64,000 nucleotides of DNA from Agrobacterium tumefaciens (GCA_025559845.1 CP048470.1:1473001-1537000); one strand, 5' to 3'; numbered from the stretch's first letter, positions 52,079-61,711 are shown. The notes: generated by a model not told the origin, from the sequence alone. Made by a program: numbers and translations.

Positions 52079-54388
52079 TCAGCTTGCCCGGCGGTAGAGA
52101 ACCTGTTCGGCCAAAGCAGAGTGGCCGCTGCCATCGGCGAGGAGGAACTGTCCGAGCCTGCCGTCCATTTCTGTGGCCTCCGAAGCGAGATTGTGGATCG
52201 CTGCCGTAGTTTCCTCCACCATAGCTGCATTCTGCTGTGTCATCGCGTCGAGACCGCTCACGGTGCTGTTGATCTCTGCCAGCGTGTGCGCCTCCTCTCG
52301 AGTCGATTCCATAATCTCCTCGATGCGAGTTCTGATCGCCTGGACGTGCTGGCCGATGCCATTCAGTGATGCGCCGGCCTTTTCGACAAGCGTGACGCCG
52401 GTAGACACCTCATCGGTGGAGCGTTTCAGCAGGCTGGTGATTTCTTTCGCTGCAGCCGCCGAGCGTTGTGCCAGTTCGCGCACTTCCTGAGCCACGACGG
52501 CGAACCCCTTGCCGGCTTCGCCCGCGCGCGCTGCCTCCACACCCGCATTGAGAGCTAGCAGATTGGTCTGGAACGCGATCTCGTCAATCACGCCGATGAT
52601 CTGGTTGATCTGCCGCGAGGAGGTCTGAATGGCTTCCATCGCGGCGATTGTCTGTTCCATGACGTTGCCGGAGGCTGCGGCTTCCTTGCTGGCATCGCGG
52701 GCGATCCGGGTCGCCTGTTCAGCCCGCTCGATCTGATCGCGGACGGCTTCGGTGATAGCCTTGATGGCACTTGCCGTTTCCGTAATTGATGCAGCCTGGC
52801 GCTCTGTGCGTTCGGCGAGTTGGTCGGCACCGACGCGCATCTCTTCGGACCCGCTTCGAACGGCGGCGGAATTGCCTCCGATGGCCTGCATGGTTTCGCT
52901 GAGCCGCGCCATGGCGGTGTTGAAGTTGTGGCGCAGACCTTCAAGCTCATGAGGGAAGCGGTTCTCGATCCGGTAGGCGAGATTGCCGTGCGCAAGGCGA
53001 TCGAGTCCCTCATCCAGGGAATGCACGACCATCTGGAGCGTGCTGGCTTCGGCCTCGCGTTCGGCAAGATGAGCGCGCCGCGCCGTTTCAGCTTCCTCGC
53101 GGGTGCGCGATGATGTTGCTTCAAGCTCTCGCTGCCTGATGAGTGTCTCACGGAAGCTGCCGAGTGCGCGTGCCATTTGACCGATCTCGTCTTTCCTGTC
53201 CTGATTACCGATCTCGGCATCAAGATTGCCGGCAGCAACATCACCGGTCAGACCTGCAAGCTTCTGAAGCGGTGCAAACAGTCGACGCGCAAAGAACGCG
53301 GTTGCCGCGCACATGGCGGCCAGCACACAGAGCCCGATTATGGCAAGCGTACCAGCAATCGAGACAGAGCCTGCGTTCAATTCACTTTGGAGCATGCTTT
53401 CGACAGCAAGATATTTTTCGCCGCCAAACGAGAATGGCCGGGCATAAGCGTTAGCGTCGCCGTCGGCGCGCGTTATCTTTGCTTCTGTCATTCCCGACGA
53501 AGTGAGAGCAGAGGTATAAAACCCGTAAGGACCGGCATCCAGAGCAGTCAGCGTGTTGCCGTCTACGCCGATGACCTTGCCATCCGCTGCGATGATCGCG
53601 GGTTGTTCGGAACTGTCTTTGGCGATGCCTTTGGCGAGGATCTGTGCAAACACCTCTTCCTTGACCTTGAAGAGAACGAGGCCCTTGAACGACTCGAACT
53701 TGACCACGGGTATGCCGAAATAGATGCCTGCTTCTTTTGTGGCTGCGTCGATCCGCAGTCCGGAGAAACTGGTCCGCGCTACGTCGTTCACAGCTTTTTT
53801 GGCGTTTTCAGCGCCACGCGAAAAGGCTGCCCCCAATCCGCTATCTGCCCATGCACCGCTGGTGACAGTTTCACCGAATGCCGGCCCCTTGAGATAGGAG
53901 TAATAGATCGTGCCATTAGGGTCGACAAAGAGAACATCGCTGAACGGCGTTCCCTGTAGGTATCCGGCGATATCTGTCTGGGTCTTCTCATGGGTGGAAT
54001 AATAAAAGCCGCTTGGGTTTTCCGGCTTGATAAGCTTTTCACGCTGACCGAAGGGGTTTTCCTTGACGAAAACGCGTTGCAGTTCGGCTTTCGCATCGCC
54101 TGAGTTTTTCTGAACCGTACCCCAACCGCTCCGCATCGACACGACGGCCATTTGCAACGATTCAATTTTGGCGATGGAATCCGCCTGTGTTTCAAGCTGT
54201 TCCAGACGCTCCTGCAACATGTCTCCACGGAAGACGAGAATGCTCTCCATGGATTTCGAAGCTTGTTCCTGAAGAACGCTGCTGCTGCTCTGATAGCCGA
54301 GGAGGGTCAGTGCGGCAGTAGACGTTGCCATCAAAGCCAGGAAAATGATCAGAACTTTGGTCGATATGGAATGAAAACGGTTCAGCAT
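52079..54388 (-). CDS. Methyl-accepting chemotaxis protein with large periplasmic sensor
   Basis: A 769-residue chemoreceptor. A first helix (VLIIFLALMATSTAALTLL) precedes a periplasmic Cache-like sensor (about 35-310), a second helix (IAGTLAIIGLCVLAAMCAAT), HAMP (about 340-395, with LQKLAGLTGDVAAGNLDAEI), a second HAMP-like segment near 450 (RLAHGNLAYRIENRFPHELE) and a signalling domain whose hairpin tip reads IDEIAFQTNLLALNAGVEAA then GEAGKGFAVVAQEVRELAQR. No C-terminal pentapeptide for CheR is seen. Start ATG 54388 chosen over a TTG 18 bases upstream. No che genes are nearby. Confidence 0.93.
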   Translation of the reverse strand: MLNRFHSISTKVLIIFLALMATSTAALTLLGYQSSSSVLQEQASKSMESILVFRGDMLQERLEQLETQADSIAKIESLQMAVVSMRSGWGTVQKNSGDAKAELQRVFVKENPFGQREKLIKPENPSGFYYSTHEKTQTDIAGYLQGTPFSDVLFVDPNGTIYYSYLKGPAFGETVTSGAWADSGLGAAFSRGAENAKKAVNDVARTSFSGLRIDAATKEAGIYFGIPVVKFESFKGLVLFKVKEEVFAQILAKGIAKDSSEQPAIIAADGKVIGVDGNTLTALDAGPYGFYTSALTSSGMTEAKITRADGDANAYARPFSFGGEKYLAVESMLQSELNAGSVSIAGTLAIIGLCVLAAMCAATAFFARRLFAPLQKLAGLTGDVAAGNLDAEIGNQDRKDEIGQMARALGSFRETLIRQRELEATSSRTREEAETARRAHLAEREAEASTLQMVVHSLDEGLDRLAHGNLAYRIENRFPHELEGLRHNFNTAMARLSETMQAIGGNSAAVRSGSEEMRVGADQLAERTERQAASITETASAIKAITEAVRDQIERAEQATRIARDASKEAAASGNVMEQTIAAMEAIQTSSRQINQIIGVIDEIAFQTNLLALNAGVEAARAGEAGKGFAVVAQEVRELAQRSAAAAKEITSLLKRSTDEVSTGVTLVEKAGASLNGIGQHVQAIRTRIEEIMESTREEAHTLAEINSTVSGLDAMTQQNAAMVEETTAAIHNLASEATEMDGRLGQFLLADGSGHSALAEQVLYRRAS

Positions 54389-54633
54389 GGCTGCTGTAGC
54401 CCCCAATGCCAGTTCGGCAGCCCCGCTATCCTTAATGGCGGCACCGGCTGATCGATTGACGAATTGTTTTGCTACGGCGCATCATGTCCGCAGCTCCCCT
54501 TTTGTCATTATTGCCGGAAACAATGCGGTACGGGATTTAAACAGAGGTAAATGCTGCACTGCAAATTTAACGGATGTTGTCGTTTTGTTCACTTATCGCT
54601 GGCAGGTTTGCTGCCGGAAAGATAGGGTGGCTT

Positions 54634-55146
54634 ATGCAGAACACGATTCGAATCATCGGGATCGATCCCGGTTTACGGCGTACCGGCTGGGGCATCATTG
54701 AAAGCCTCGGCAATAGCCTGCGCTTTGTTGCCTCCGGTACGGTTACATCCGATGGCGACATGGACCTAGCATCGCGCCTTTGCCAGTTGCATGACGGACT
54801 GGCCGAGATCGTGCACAGCTATCAGCCTGATGAGGCGGCGGTGGAGCAGACCTTCGTGAACAAGGACGCTGTCGCCACGTTGAAGCTGGGCCAGGCGCGC
54901 GGTATTGCCATGCTGGTTCCGGCGCGGGCTGGATTGCAGGTTTCCGAATATGCGCCGAATGCGGTCAAGAAAGCAGTGATCGGGGTTGGTCACGGTGAAA
55001 AGCAGCAGATTCACATGATGCTGAAAATCCTGATGCCGAAAGCCGAGTTCAAGGGAAACGATGCCGCGGATGCGTTGGCGATTGCTATTTGCCACGCACA
55101 CAATCGTGGTGGTGATAGAATGCGCCGCCTTCTGGCGGCGGGCTAA
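54634..55146 (+). CDS. ruvC: Holliday junction endodeoxyribonuclease RuvC
   Basis: A 170-residue resolvase. The N-terminal [20 protein letters not shown] holds the first catalytic Asp; [20 protein letters not shown] carries the Glu; the C-terminal [19 protein letters not shown] has the final Asp residues. Cleaves four-way junctions produced by RuvAB. The Met at 54634 is used because the preceding 20 residues are not conserved. It leads the ruvCAB operon: ruvA starts 33 bases and ruvB 721 bases downstream. Confidence 0.97.
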   Translation: MQNTIRIIGIDPGLRRTGWGIIESLGNSLRFVASGTVTSDGDMDLASRLCQLHDGLAEIVHSYQPDEAAVEQTFVNKDAVATLKLGQARGIAMLVPARAGLQVSEYAPNAVKKAVIGVGHGEKQQIHMMLKILMPKAEFKGNDAADALAIAICHAHNRGGDRMRRLLAAG

Positions 55147-55178
55147 ATTTTAGTGGTTTTATTTCGGCGGGCGGCGTC

Positions 55179-55796
55179 ATGATTGGAAAACTCAAAGGTA
55201 CTATCGATGAAATCGGCGCGGATTACGTCCTCGTGGATGTGCATGGCGTCTGTTACGTGGCGCATTGTTCGGCGAGAACGCTGTCGAAAATCGGATCGGC
55301 GGGTGAGGCCGTTGTACTCTTCATCGAGACCTATGTACGTGAAGATCAATTGAAGCTTTTCGGCTTTCTTTCTGCTCTGGAGCGCGAGTGGTTCAATCTT
55401 TTGCAGAGTGTTCAGGGCGTGGGTTCGAAAGTGGCGCTTGCTGTCCTGTCCACCCTGTCTCCTTCTGAACTGGCAAATGCCATTGCGCTTCAGGACAAGG
55501 TCGTTGTTTCGCGTGCGCCGGGCGTTGGTCCAAAGGTCGCCGTTCGCATTGTGACGGAGCTTCGCAACAAGGCACCTGCCTTTGCCGGAGAGGCGTCGGC
55601 GTCGATCGGTCTGAAGCAGGAACTTGGAGAAGGGGCCGCCCCCGCTCCAGTGGCAGATGCTGTTTCCGCTCTTACTAATCTAGGCTATTCCCGAGATCAG
55701 GCAGCAAATGCGGTTGCTGCCGCGCTCAAGAACGGAGGTGAGGGCGGCGATAGCGCCAAGCTTATCCGTCTCGGGTTGAAGGAGCTTTCGCGATAA
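55179..55796 (+). CDS. ruvA: Holliday junction ATP-dependent helicase subunit RuvA
   Basis: A 205-residue DNA-binding subunit. The OB-fold N-terminus reads [40 protein letters not shown]; helix-hairpin-helix motifs include [20 protein letters not shown] and [19 protein letters not shown]; the C-terminal domain III ([19 protein letters not shown]) contacts RuvB. It binds junctions as a tetramer. Between ruvC and ruvB. Confidence 0.97.
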   Translation: MIGKLKGTIDEIGADYVLVDVHGVCYVAHCSARTLSKIGSAGEAVVLFIETYVREDQLKLFGFLSALEREWFNLLQSVQGVGSKVALAVLSTLSPSELANAIALQDKVVVSRAPGVGPKVAVRIVTELRNKAPAFAGEASASIGLKQELGEGAAPAPVADAVSALTNLGYSRDQAANAVAAALKNGGEGGDSAKLIRLGLKELSR

Positions 55797-55866
55797 CGCG
55801 ATGCCCGTGTTATAGGGAGTGGAACATGCCACTCCATGAATGTGCGATTTAGACGGAATACCCTTG

Positions 55867-56907
55867 ATGAGCGATGCGGCAAGATTGATCTCGGCGGACA
55901 AACGTGGCGAGGACATCGACACAACCATGCGTCCGCAGTCGCTGGACGACTTTACCGGCCAGGCGGAAGCGCGCGCCAATCTCAAAATCTTTATCGAAGC
56001 CGCCAAGAACCGCGGCGAAGCGCTAGACCATGTCCTTTTCGTCGGCCCTCCAGGCCTGGGCAAAACGACCCTTGCGCAGATCATGGCCAAAGAACTCGGC
56101 GTTAATTTCAAGTCTACGTCCGGGCCAGTCATTGCCAAGGCGGGTGACCTTGCAGCACTTCTGACCAATCTCGAAGAACGCGATGTGCTGTTCATCGACG
56201 AAATCCACCGCCTCAACCCCGCCGTTGAGGAAATTCTCTATCCGGCAATGGAGGATTTCCAACTCGATCTCATCATCGGTGAGGGCCCGGCCGCACGCTC
56301 GGTCAAAATCGATCTGTCGAAGTTCACGCTTGTTGCGGCAACGACGCGTCTCGGACTGCTGACAACGCCGTTGCGCGACCGTTTCGGTATTCCGGTCCGC
56401 CTTTCATTTTACACCGTCGATGAACTGGAATCGATCGTTCGTCGTGGTGCGCGCATGATGGGCCTCAACATGACGGACGAGGGTGCGCGCGAAGTGGCCA
56501 GACGTGCACGCGGCACGCCGCGAATTGCAGGGCGGCTGTTGCGCCGCGTGCGCGACTTCGCTGAAGTGGCGCGGGCGGAAGCAGTTACGAAGGAAATTGC
56601 AGACGAGGCTCTGACGCGCCTTCTCGTCGACAATATGGGTCTAGACCAGCTCGACATGCGCTACCTGACGATGATCGCCGTCAATTTCGGCGGCGGGCCG
56701 GTGGGTATCGAGACCATCGCTGCGGGTCTTTCCGAACCGCGCGATGCAATCGAGGACATTATCGAGCCCTACATGATCCAGCAGGGGTTTATCCAGAGGA
56801 CGCCGCGCGGCCGCATATTAACGGGAACCGCATGGAAGCATCTGGGCATGCAACCGCCAAAGGACCTTGAGGCAGCGCAATTCAGGCTGACGCTGGACGA
56901 GGATTAA
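55867..56907 (+). CDS. ruvB: Holliday junction branch migration ATPase RuvB
   Basis: A 346-residue AAA+ motor: [20 protein letters not shown], Walker [17 protein letters not shown], Walker [21 protein letters not shown], sensor 1 [20 protein letters not shown], then the winged-helix C-terminal domain [20 protein letters not shown] and [20 protein letters not shown]. Pumps DNA through the RuvA tetramer. Met at 55867 is set as start; a longer frame from 55840 would add 9 residues. Followed at 69 bases by the DinB gene. Confidence 0.97.
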   Translation: MSDAARLISADKRGEDIDTTMRPQSLDDFTGQAEARANLKIFIEAAKNRGEALDHVLFVGPPGLGKTTLAQIMAKELGVNFKSTSGPVIAKAGDLAALLTNLEERDVLFIDEIHRLNPAVEEILYPAMEDFQLDLIIGEGPAARSVKIDLSKFTLVAATTRLGLLTTPLRDRFGIPVRLSFYTVDELESIVRRGARMMGLNMTDEGAREVARRARGTPRIAGRLLRRVRDFAEVARAEAVTKEIADEALTRLLVDNMGLDQLDMRYLTMIAVNFGGGPVGIETIAAGLSEPRDAIEDIIEPYMIQQGFIQRTPRGRILTGTAWKHLGMQPPKDLEAAQFRLTLDED

Positions 56908-56975
56908 ACCTTCGACCTCCTGGTTTCATGCCGCGATTTGACGATTGGCTGGTCTCAAAACGAAGGGAGGGGAAG

Positions 56976-57566
56976 ATGCCGGACTATGATGCGGCGCGTG
57001 TTTTTCGCAAGCTGGCGCGGAACAATCGCCTTGCCAATTTTCGGCTGCATAACGCCTGTTTATTGTTGCCGCAGGACGAATTCGTCGCGCCCCGAACGAG
57101 CTTCTTTCCAACCATTCGCGCGACATTGAACCATATCCACATCATTGATGTCTTTTATATCGATGCACTGAAAGGCGGCACCCTCGGTCCTGCAGCATGG
57201 GCAAATGAGGAGCCCTACCTGACGATGGAAGCGTTGCGACAGGCCCAGGCGAAACTCGATGACGACCTGATTGTTTTTGTCGAAGAGCTTGATGAAGGCA
57301 GTCTTGCCGCAACGGTCAACATTCACCGCGGCAAGCGCATTCAGCAGGATCGCTGCGACGACATTCTCAGTCATCTCTTCCAGCACCAGACGCACCACCG
57401 CGGACAGGTGCACGCGATGTTATCAGGCACGAGTGTGAAACCACCGCAACTCGATGAATTCATTGTTGGCGATGACGCAGTGGCAAGAGAAACCGAGATG
57501 GATGCGTTAGAATGGCGCGAAGATGATTTGATGTCTCCAGTCCACAGGCCGCTCAATGACGTATGA
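56976..57566 (+). CDS. DinB-family metal-binding helical bundle protein
   Basis: A 196-residue protein: ARVFRKLARNNRLANFRLHN near residue 5, then FFPTIRATLNHIHIIDVFYI (first His of the putative metal triad) and LSHLFQHQTHHRGQVHAMLS (the other histidines). DinB-like proteins often act as thiol-dependent S-transferases or in stress responses; function is unknown here. A strong GGGAGGGG ribosome site supports ATG 56976 over an upstream ATG at 56928. It overlaps the first NUDIX gene by 11 bases. Confidence 0.85.
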   Translation: MPDYDAARVFRKLARNNRLANFRLHNACLLLPQDEFVAPRTSFFPTIRATLNHIHIIDVFYIDALKGGTLGPAAWANEEPYLTMEALRQAQAKLDDDLIVFVEELDEGSLAATVNIHRGKRIQQDRCDDILSHLFQHQTHHRGQVHAMLSGTSVKPPQLDEFIVGDDAVARETEMDALEWREDDLMSPVHRPLNDV

Positions 57567-58068
57567 CACCCGCATCCGCATAAAATTCAAACCGAAGCGT
57601 ATTTTCCAGATGCGTATCGCGGGCCTCGCCTTTCGTGATGGACATGTGCTTGTTCACCGGGCGACGCACGAGAAATTCTGGACTTTTCCCGGTGGGCGCG
57701 CGGAAATGGGAGAACGCTCGGAGGAAACGCTCGAACGAGAGATGATGGAGGAACTCGGTACCGAAGCGAAAGTCGGGCGGCTTCTCTGGGTGGTGGAAAA
57801 CTTCTTCCATTACGAAGACAAGGACTGGCACGAGCTTGGGTTTTACTACCTCATGGATCTGCCGAAGAGCTTTGCGTTCCATCCCTCGGCCATCATCCAC
57901 CGCGTTCAGGATGGTGATAACGAACTGGAGTTTCGTTGGGTCAAGGCGACGCGCCAGGCATTGACGGAGCTCGATATTCCGCCCTATTTCATCGCCGACG
58001 AAATAGAGCATCTGCCGCAGACAACAAGACACCTCGTCTGGTACGACGGCGATCTGGACGATAAATGA
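57556..58068 (+). CDS. NUDIX hydrolase, first of a tandem pair
   Basis: A 170-residue protein. The Nudix box starts in FPGGRAEMGERSEETLEREM and continues MEELGTEAKV: G(x5)E(x7)REMMEELG with the Glu pair for Mg2+ binding. Preceding it are QMRIAGLAFRDGHVLVHRA and KFWTFPGG. It hydrolyses nucleoside diphosphates linked to another moiety; the substrate is unknown. It overlaps the second NUDIX gene by 4 bases and is clearly its paralogue. Confidence 0.92.
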   Translation: MTYDTRIRIKFKPKRIFQMRIAGLAFRDGHVLVHRATHEKFWTFPGGRAEMGERSEETLEREMMEELGTEAKVGRLLWVVENFFHYEDKDWHELGFYYLMDLPKSFAFHPSAIIHRVQDGDNELEFRWVKATRQALTELDIPPYFIADEIEHLPQTTRHLVWYDGDLDDK

Positions 58069-58598
58069 CTTCTGCCGAACGCCACATGATCCGGCTGGAC
58101 CGCAAGCCGCAGCTTTTCAGCATGCGTGTGGCGGCGCTGATCTTCCATGACGGGCATATCCTCGTTCAGCGTGCTGTCGGCGACGTCTACTGGGCTTTGC
58201 CGGGCGGGCGTGCGGAGATCGGTGAAAGCTCCGAGGAAACCATCGTTCGGGAAATCCACGAGGAGCTGGGCCGGGATTGCTGCGTCGAACGACTGCTGTG
58301 GTCCGCCGAGAATTTTTTCTCTTACGAAGAATACGCTGCGCACGAGTTGGCGTTCTACTATCTGGTTTCCCTGCCGGAGCCTATGCCTTTCCACGAAAGC
58401 GATATCATCCATCGTGTGATGGATGGCATCGAGATCGAATTCCGTTGGTTGCCAGCCAATTCGTCCGCGCTCACGAAAAACGATCTCAAGCCTGCGTTCG
58501 TCGCGCAGCGTATTGAAGCCTTGCCTAGCCGGAGCGAGCACCTGATCGTTCGTGAAGGAAGTTCTGGCGCGACAGGAAGTCCCAAGGAGACCCCATGA
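58065..58598 (+). CDS. NUDIX hydrolase, second of a tandem pair
   Basis: A 177-residue protein with the Nudix box in LPGGRAEIGESSEETIVREI followed by HEELGRDCCVE, aligned residue by residue with the upstream gene over most of the length (for example SMRVAALIFHDGHILVQRA, ELAFYYLVSLPEPMPFH, and EIEFRWLPAN). The paralogy implies local duplication and divergence. C-terminal 20 residues are Gly/Ser-rich (GSSGATGSPKETP). It overlaps ybgC by 4 bases, so the run DinB-NUDIX-NUDIX-ybgC is one transcript. Confidence 0.92.
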   Translation: MTSAERHMIRLDRKPQLFSMRVAALIFHDGHILVQRAVGDVYWALPGGRAEIGESSEETIVREIHEELGRDCCVERLLWSAENFFSYEEYAAHELAFYYLVSLPEPMPFHESDIIHRVMDGIEIEFRWLPANSSALTKNDLKPAFVAQRIEALPSRSEHLIVREGSSGATGSPKETP

Positions 58599-59032
58599 CC
58601 TTTACCGTCCCGCTTTCGGGCGAACTTATCGAGCACGGCCATCGACTGATGCAGCGCGTTTATTACGAGGACACGGATTTTTCCGGTCTCGTCTACCACG
58701 CCCGCTATCTGCATTTTTTGGAGCGTGGCCGTACCGACTATCTGCGGTGTCTCGGATGTGAGCAAAGCGCGCTGCTGACAGCGGATGAAGAAGGCCTTGT
58801 TTTTGTCGTTCATCGTATGGAAATCGACTTCAAGAGCCCGGCACGTATGGACGATGTGTTGACGATCACCACTGTCACCGAGAAGGCAGGTGGCGCAAAA
58901 ATGGTGCTCAATCAGGAAATTCGTCGTGGTGAGACGTTGCTTGTCAGCGCCAAGGTCATCATCGCAGTCATCAATGCGAATGGCAGGCCAAGACGTCTTC
59001 CGGAAACGGTTGCGGAAAAATTCCTCAAGTAA
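58595..59032 (+). CDS. ybgC: Tol-Pal system-associated acyl-CoA thioesterase YbgC
   Basis: A 145-residue hot-dog-fold thioesterase: HRLMQRVYYEDTDFSGLVYH holds the YxDTDxxxxVYH signature with catalytic Asp, then YLHFLERGRTDYLRCLG and RMEIDFKSPARMDDVLTITT. YbgC acts on short acyl-CoA/ACP species and is conserved at the head of tol-pal operons. Here it follows two NUDIX genes with a 4-base overlap and precedes tolQ by 262 bases that contain a hairpin and AT-rich segments. Confidence 0.95.
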   Translation: MTFTVPLSGELIEHGHRLMQRVYYEDTDFSGLVYHARYLHFLERGRTDYLRCLGCEQSALLTADEEGLVFVVHRMEIDFKSPARMDDVLTITTVTEKAGGAKMVLNQEIRRGETLLVSAKVIIAVINANGRPRRLPETVAEKFLK

Positions 59033-59245
59033 GACAGGCGCCGTCGCAGTAAATCCCGCAATGGTGTCCGTATAGTAACACTCCCTTAACCATAATGGTG
59101 TCTTACTTTAGCATCTGGTATTTGTGCGGTGCACGCCTTCCTTTCACCAAATTTATTGGCAAGGAAGGCATATTGGCAAGTACCGGGGCATGGCTAAAGG
59201 GTTGGGCGGCGTTGACCGCATAACTTCGAGCGCCGATGCGCGTTT

Positions 59246-59278
59246 GAATCGCCCGGTCCCGTGCCGGGCGTTTGGATT
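59246..59278 (+). other. Stem-loop in the tolQ leader
   Basis: CGCCCGG-TCCCGTG-CCGGGCG, with outer GAATC/GATTC pairing across a 4-base bulge, ending 16 bases before the tolQ ATG. It has only a TTT run after the stem, so it is more likely a leader structure than a terminator. Confidence 0.4.
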
Positions 59279-59294
59279 CGGGGATTGGATATTT

Positions 59295-60014
59295 ATGGAA
59301 CAGGCAGGTTTGGCAGCGGCGACGCACGACGTAAGTCTCTGGGCTCTGTTTATGCAGGCGGGCTTTATCGTAAAGCTCGTCATGATCGGACTTCTGGCCG
59401 CCTCGGTCTGGACGTGGGCGATCGTCATCGACAAGTATGTGAGCTTCAACAAGGCACGGCGCCAGTTCGATCAGTTCGAACAGGTCTTCTGGTCTGGTCA
59501 GTCGCTTGAAGAACTCTACCGTACGCTGGCAGAGCGGCAGAATGGCGGCTTGGCTGCGATTTTTGTGTCGGCCATGCGGGAATGGAAAAAGTCCTTCGAG
59601 CGCGGCGCACGTTCTCCGATCGGTTTGCAGATGCGTATCGACCGGGCAATGGATGTGACCATGGCTCGTGAAGGCGAGCAATACGAAGCCCGTCTTGGTT
59701 CTTTGGCAACGATCGGTTCAGCCGGTCCGTTCATCGGCCTTTTCGGTACGGTCGTTGGTATCATGACCTCGTTCCAGGCTATCGCCGGTTCGAAGTCCAC
59801 CAACCTCGCCGTTGTGGCGCCTGGTATTGCTGAAGCACTTCTGGCAACGGCTATCGGCCTGGTTGCCGCTATTCCCGCGGTTATCGCCTACAACAAGTTC
59901 ACCGCCGATGCGCACAAGCTTTCCGCACGCATGGAAGGTTTCGCCGACGAATTCTCTGCGATCCTGTCTCGCCAGATCGATGAAAAGCTTCAGACGCGCC
60001 AGGCTGCGCAGTAA
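59295..60014 (+). CDS. tolQ: Tol-Pal system protein TolQ
   Basis: A 239-residue inner membrane protein with three helices: FMQAGFIVKLVMIGLLAASV, then the paired helices near 140-200, GSAGPFIGLFGTVVGIMTSF and EALLATAIGLVAAIPAVIAY (the ExbB/TolQ signature with conserved Thr and Pro). It forms the proton channel with TolR that energises TolA. Start at 59295, since the upstream frame is not conserved. Confidence 0.97.
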   Translation: MEQAGLAAATHDVSLWALFMQAGFIVKLVMIGLLAASVWTWAIVIDKYVSFNKARRQFDQFEQVFWSGQSLEELYRTLAERQNGGLAAIFVSAMREWKKSFERGARSPIGLQMRIDRAMDVTMAREGEQYEARLGSLATIGSAGPFIGLFGTVVGIMTSFQAIAGSKSTNLAVVAPGIAEALLATAIGLVAAIPAVIAYNKFTADAHKLSARMEGFADEFSAILSRQIDEKLQTRQAAQ

Positions 60015-60060
60015 GCGAACCGCGCATTAATTTGCCGCAAGGCAAAATGGAGTAAACGTT

Positions 60061-60519
60061 ATGGGTATGTCAGCAGGTGGCAACGGCGGCGGTTCCGGTG
60101 GACGCCGTGGACGCGGCGGCCGTCGCAGAGGCGGAGCGATAAGCGAAATCAACGTGACGCCGCTGGTCGACGTCATGCTGGTGCTGCTTATCATCTTCAT
60201 GGTGGCTGCACCGATGATGACGGTGGGCGTTCCGATCGATCTGCCGCAGACCTCTGCGAATGCGCTGAATTCGGACACACAGCCGATCACGATTTCCGTC
60301 AACGCCAACGGCCAGATCCATCTTCAGGAAACTGAAATCCAGGCTGAAGAAGTGGCTGCCAAGCTGCAGGCCATTGCGACGACAGGTTATAACGAACGCA
60401 TCTTCGTTCGCGCCGATTCCGTTGCCGCTTACGGCATGGTCGCGGACGTAATGGCTCGTATTCAGGCCGCAGGCTTCAAGAATATCGGCCTCGTGACCCA
60501 GCAGAAACAGGATAATTGA
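60061..60519 (+). CDS. tolR: Tol-Pal system protein TolR
   Basis: A 152-residue protein. A glycine-arginine-rich N-terminus is followed by the single helix EINVTPLVDVMLVLLIIFM with the proton-carrying Asp, then the periplasmic domain with VGVPIDLPQTSANAL and VAKLQAIATTGYNERIFVRA. It pairs with TolQ; ExbD-like. Separated from tolQ by 46 bases, from tolA by 10. Confidence 0.97.
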   Translation: MGMSAGGNGGGSGGRRGRGGRRRGGAISEINVTPLVDVMLVLLIIFMVAAPMMTVGVPIDLPQTSANALNSDTQPITISVNANGQIHLQETEIQAEEVAAKLQAIATTGYNERIFVRADSVAAYGMVADVMARIQAAGFKNIGLVTQQKQDN

Positions 60520-60529
60520 CGTAAGAGCG

Positions 60530-61711
60530 ATGAAGGGCAGCATCACCACATCCGCGATTGTGCATGCGTCGCTTCTGGCTTTCGCCCTTGTATCCTTGGG
60601 CTCGCCGGAGCCTCTTGACGTGTCGCAGGCCGAGGCCCTGCCAGTGGAACTGGTCCCCGTCGAGGAATTGAGCCAGATTCAGCAGGGTGACAAGAACGCA
60701 CCCAAGGCGGAAAAATCCGCGCCTGTTCCGACAACCCGCCCGGATATCGTCGAGAACGCTCAGAACGCAGGCAACAACACCACAGATATTCAGGCGCCGC
60801 CGACCCCGACGGAAAAGCCGAACAACAATGAAAGCGCTGCCGCGCCACCAAAGTCCGAGAATCCTCTGCCTGTTGTCGATACCAAGCCGAACGAGGTGAA
60901 GGATATCGTCAAGGAGGAGACCTCCGCGCCGAAACCGCAGGAAATGGCTGCTTTGCCGCAGACCAAGCCGGAAGTTGCGCCGCAGCCAAAACCCACGCCG
61001 ACACCGCCGCAGGAAACCAAGGCGGAAGAACCGCCGCCGCAAAACCAGGAGCCGGCCGAAATACCCGTGCCGCAGAACGTGCCGCGTCCGAATTCTCGTC
61101 CCGAGCCGCCGAAGCCGGAAGAGCCGAAACAGGCCGAGACGAAGCCTGCAGAACAGAAACCGGCCGAAAAGCCTGCCGAGAAAAAGCCGGATCAGGCCAA
61201 GTCGACGGAGAAGCCGTCTGACAAGAAGCCCGCCGATAAAAAGCAGGAGACAGCCAAGTCTGCCGCGTCTCAGGCAAGCGAGTTCAATGCCGACGAGATT
61301 TCAGCGCTCCTGAACAAACAGGCGCCGTCCGGCGGCGGTGCGAAACGCTCGACCGAAACAGCCTCCCTTGGTGGCAAGAAGACGCTTGGAACGGGTCTGA
61401 GTGCCAGCGAAATCGATAACGTCAAGGGCCAGATCCAGAACAATTGGTCTATGGTCTCCGGTCTCACCGGCGTTGCCGAGGTGCGTGTGGTGATCAGGAT
61501 CGAGCTTGACCAATCCGGCAATATTGTTGGTCAACCCGAGGTCAGTGCTTCCGGTGGTCCGGAAGGTACGCGCCGGGCGGTTGAAAGCAGTGCGCGCCGC
61601 GCGATCCTTCGCTCCGCGCCTCTCAAGAACATGCCGATCGAGAAATATGAGGGCGAAAGGGGCTGGAACACGATGGTTCTGAACTTCGATCCGTCCGAAT
61701 TTGCATTGTGA
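60530..61711 (+). CDS. tolA: Tol-Pal system protein TolA
   Basis: A 393-residue protein. The N-terminal helix is short (TTSAIVHASLLAFALVSLG, lacking the classic long TolA helix). A Pro, Glu, Lys and Ala-rich region (about 60-245) forms the long periplasmic spacer and is compositionally extreme. The C-terminal domain (about 285-393) contains LSASEIDNVKGQIQNNWSMV, GVAEVRVVIRIELDQSGNIV and SARRAILRSAPLKNM. TolA connects the inner-membrane motor with TolB and Pal at the outer membrane. Similar to the alphaproteobacterial TolA/TonB-like forms. Confidence 0.92.
   Translation: MKGSITTSAIVHASLLAFALVSLGSPEPLDVSQAEALPVELVPVEELSQIQQGDKNAPKAEKSAPVPTTRPDIVENAQNAGNNTTDIQAPPTPTEKPNNNESAAAPPKSENPLPVVDTKPNEVKDIVKEETSAPKPQEMAALPQTKPEVAPQPKPTPTPPQETKAEEPPPQNQEPAEIPVPQNVPRPNSRPEPPKPEEPKQAETKPAEQKPAEKPAEKKPDQAKSTEKPSDKKPADKKQETAKSAASQASEFNADEISALLNKQAPSGGGAKRSTETASLGGKKTLGTGLSASEIDNVKGQIQNNWSMVSGLTGVAEVRVVIRIELDQSGNIVGQPEVSASGGPEGTRRAVESSARRAILRSAPLKNMPIEKYEGERGWNTMVLNFDPSEFAL

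Noticed and set aside
52079..54388. Chemotaxis gene cluster around the chemoreceptor
   Set aside because: No che genes were found on either side; the receptor is an orphan.
60700..61260. Repeat array or low-complexity element in tolA
   Set aside because: The repeated CCG, GAA and AAG triplets encode the Pro/Glu/Lys-rich spacer of TolA in a continuous frame; they are not a CRISPR or tandem DNA repeat.
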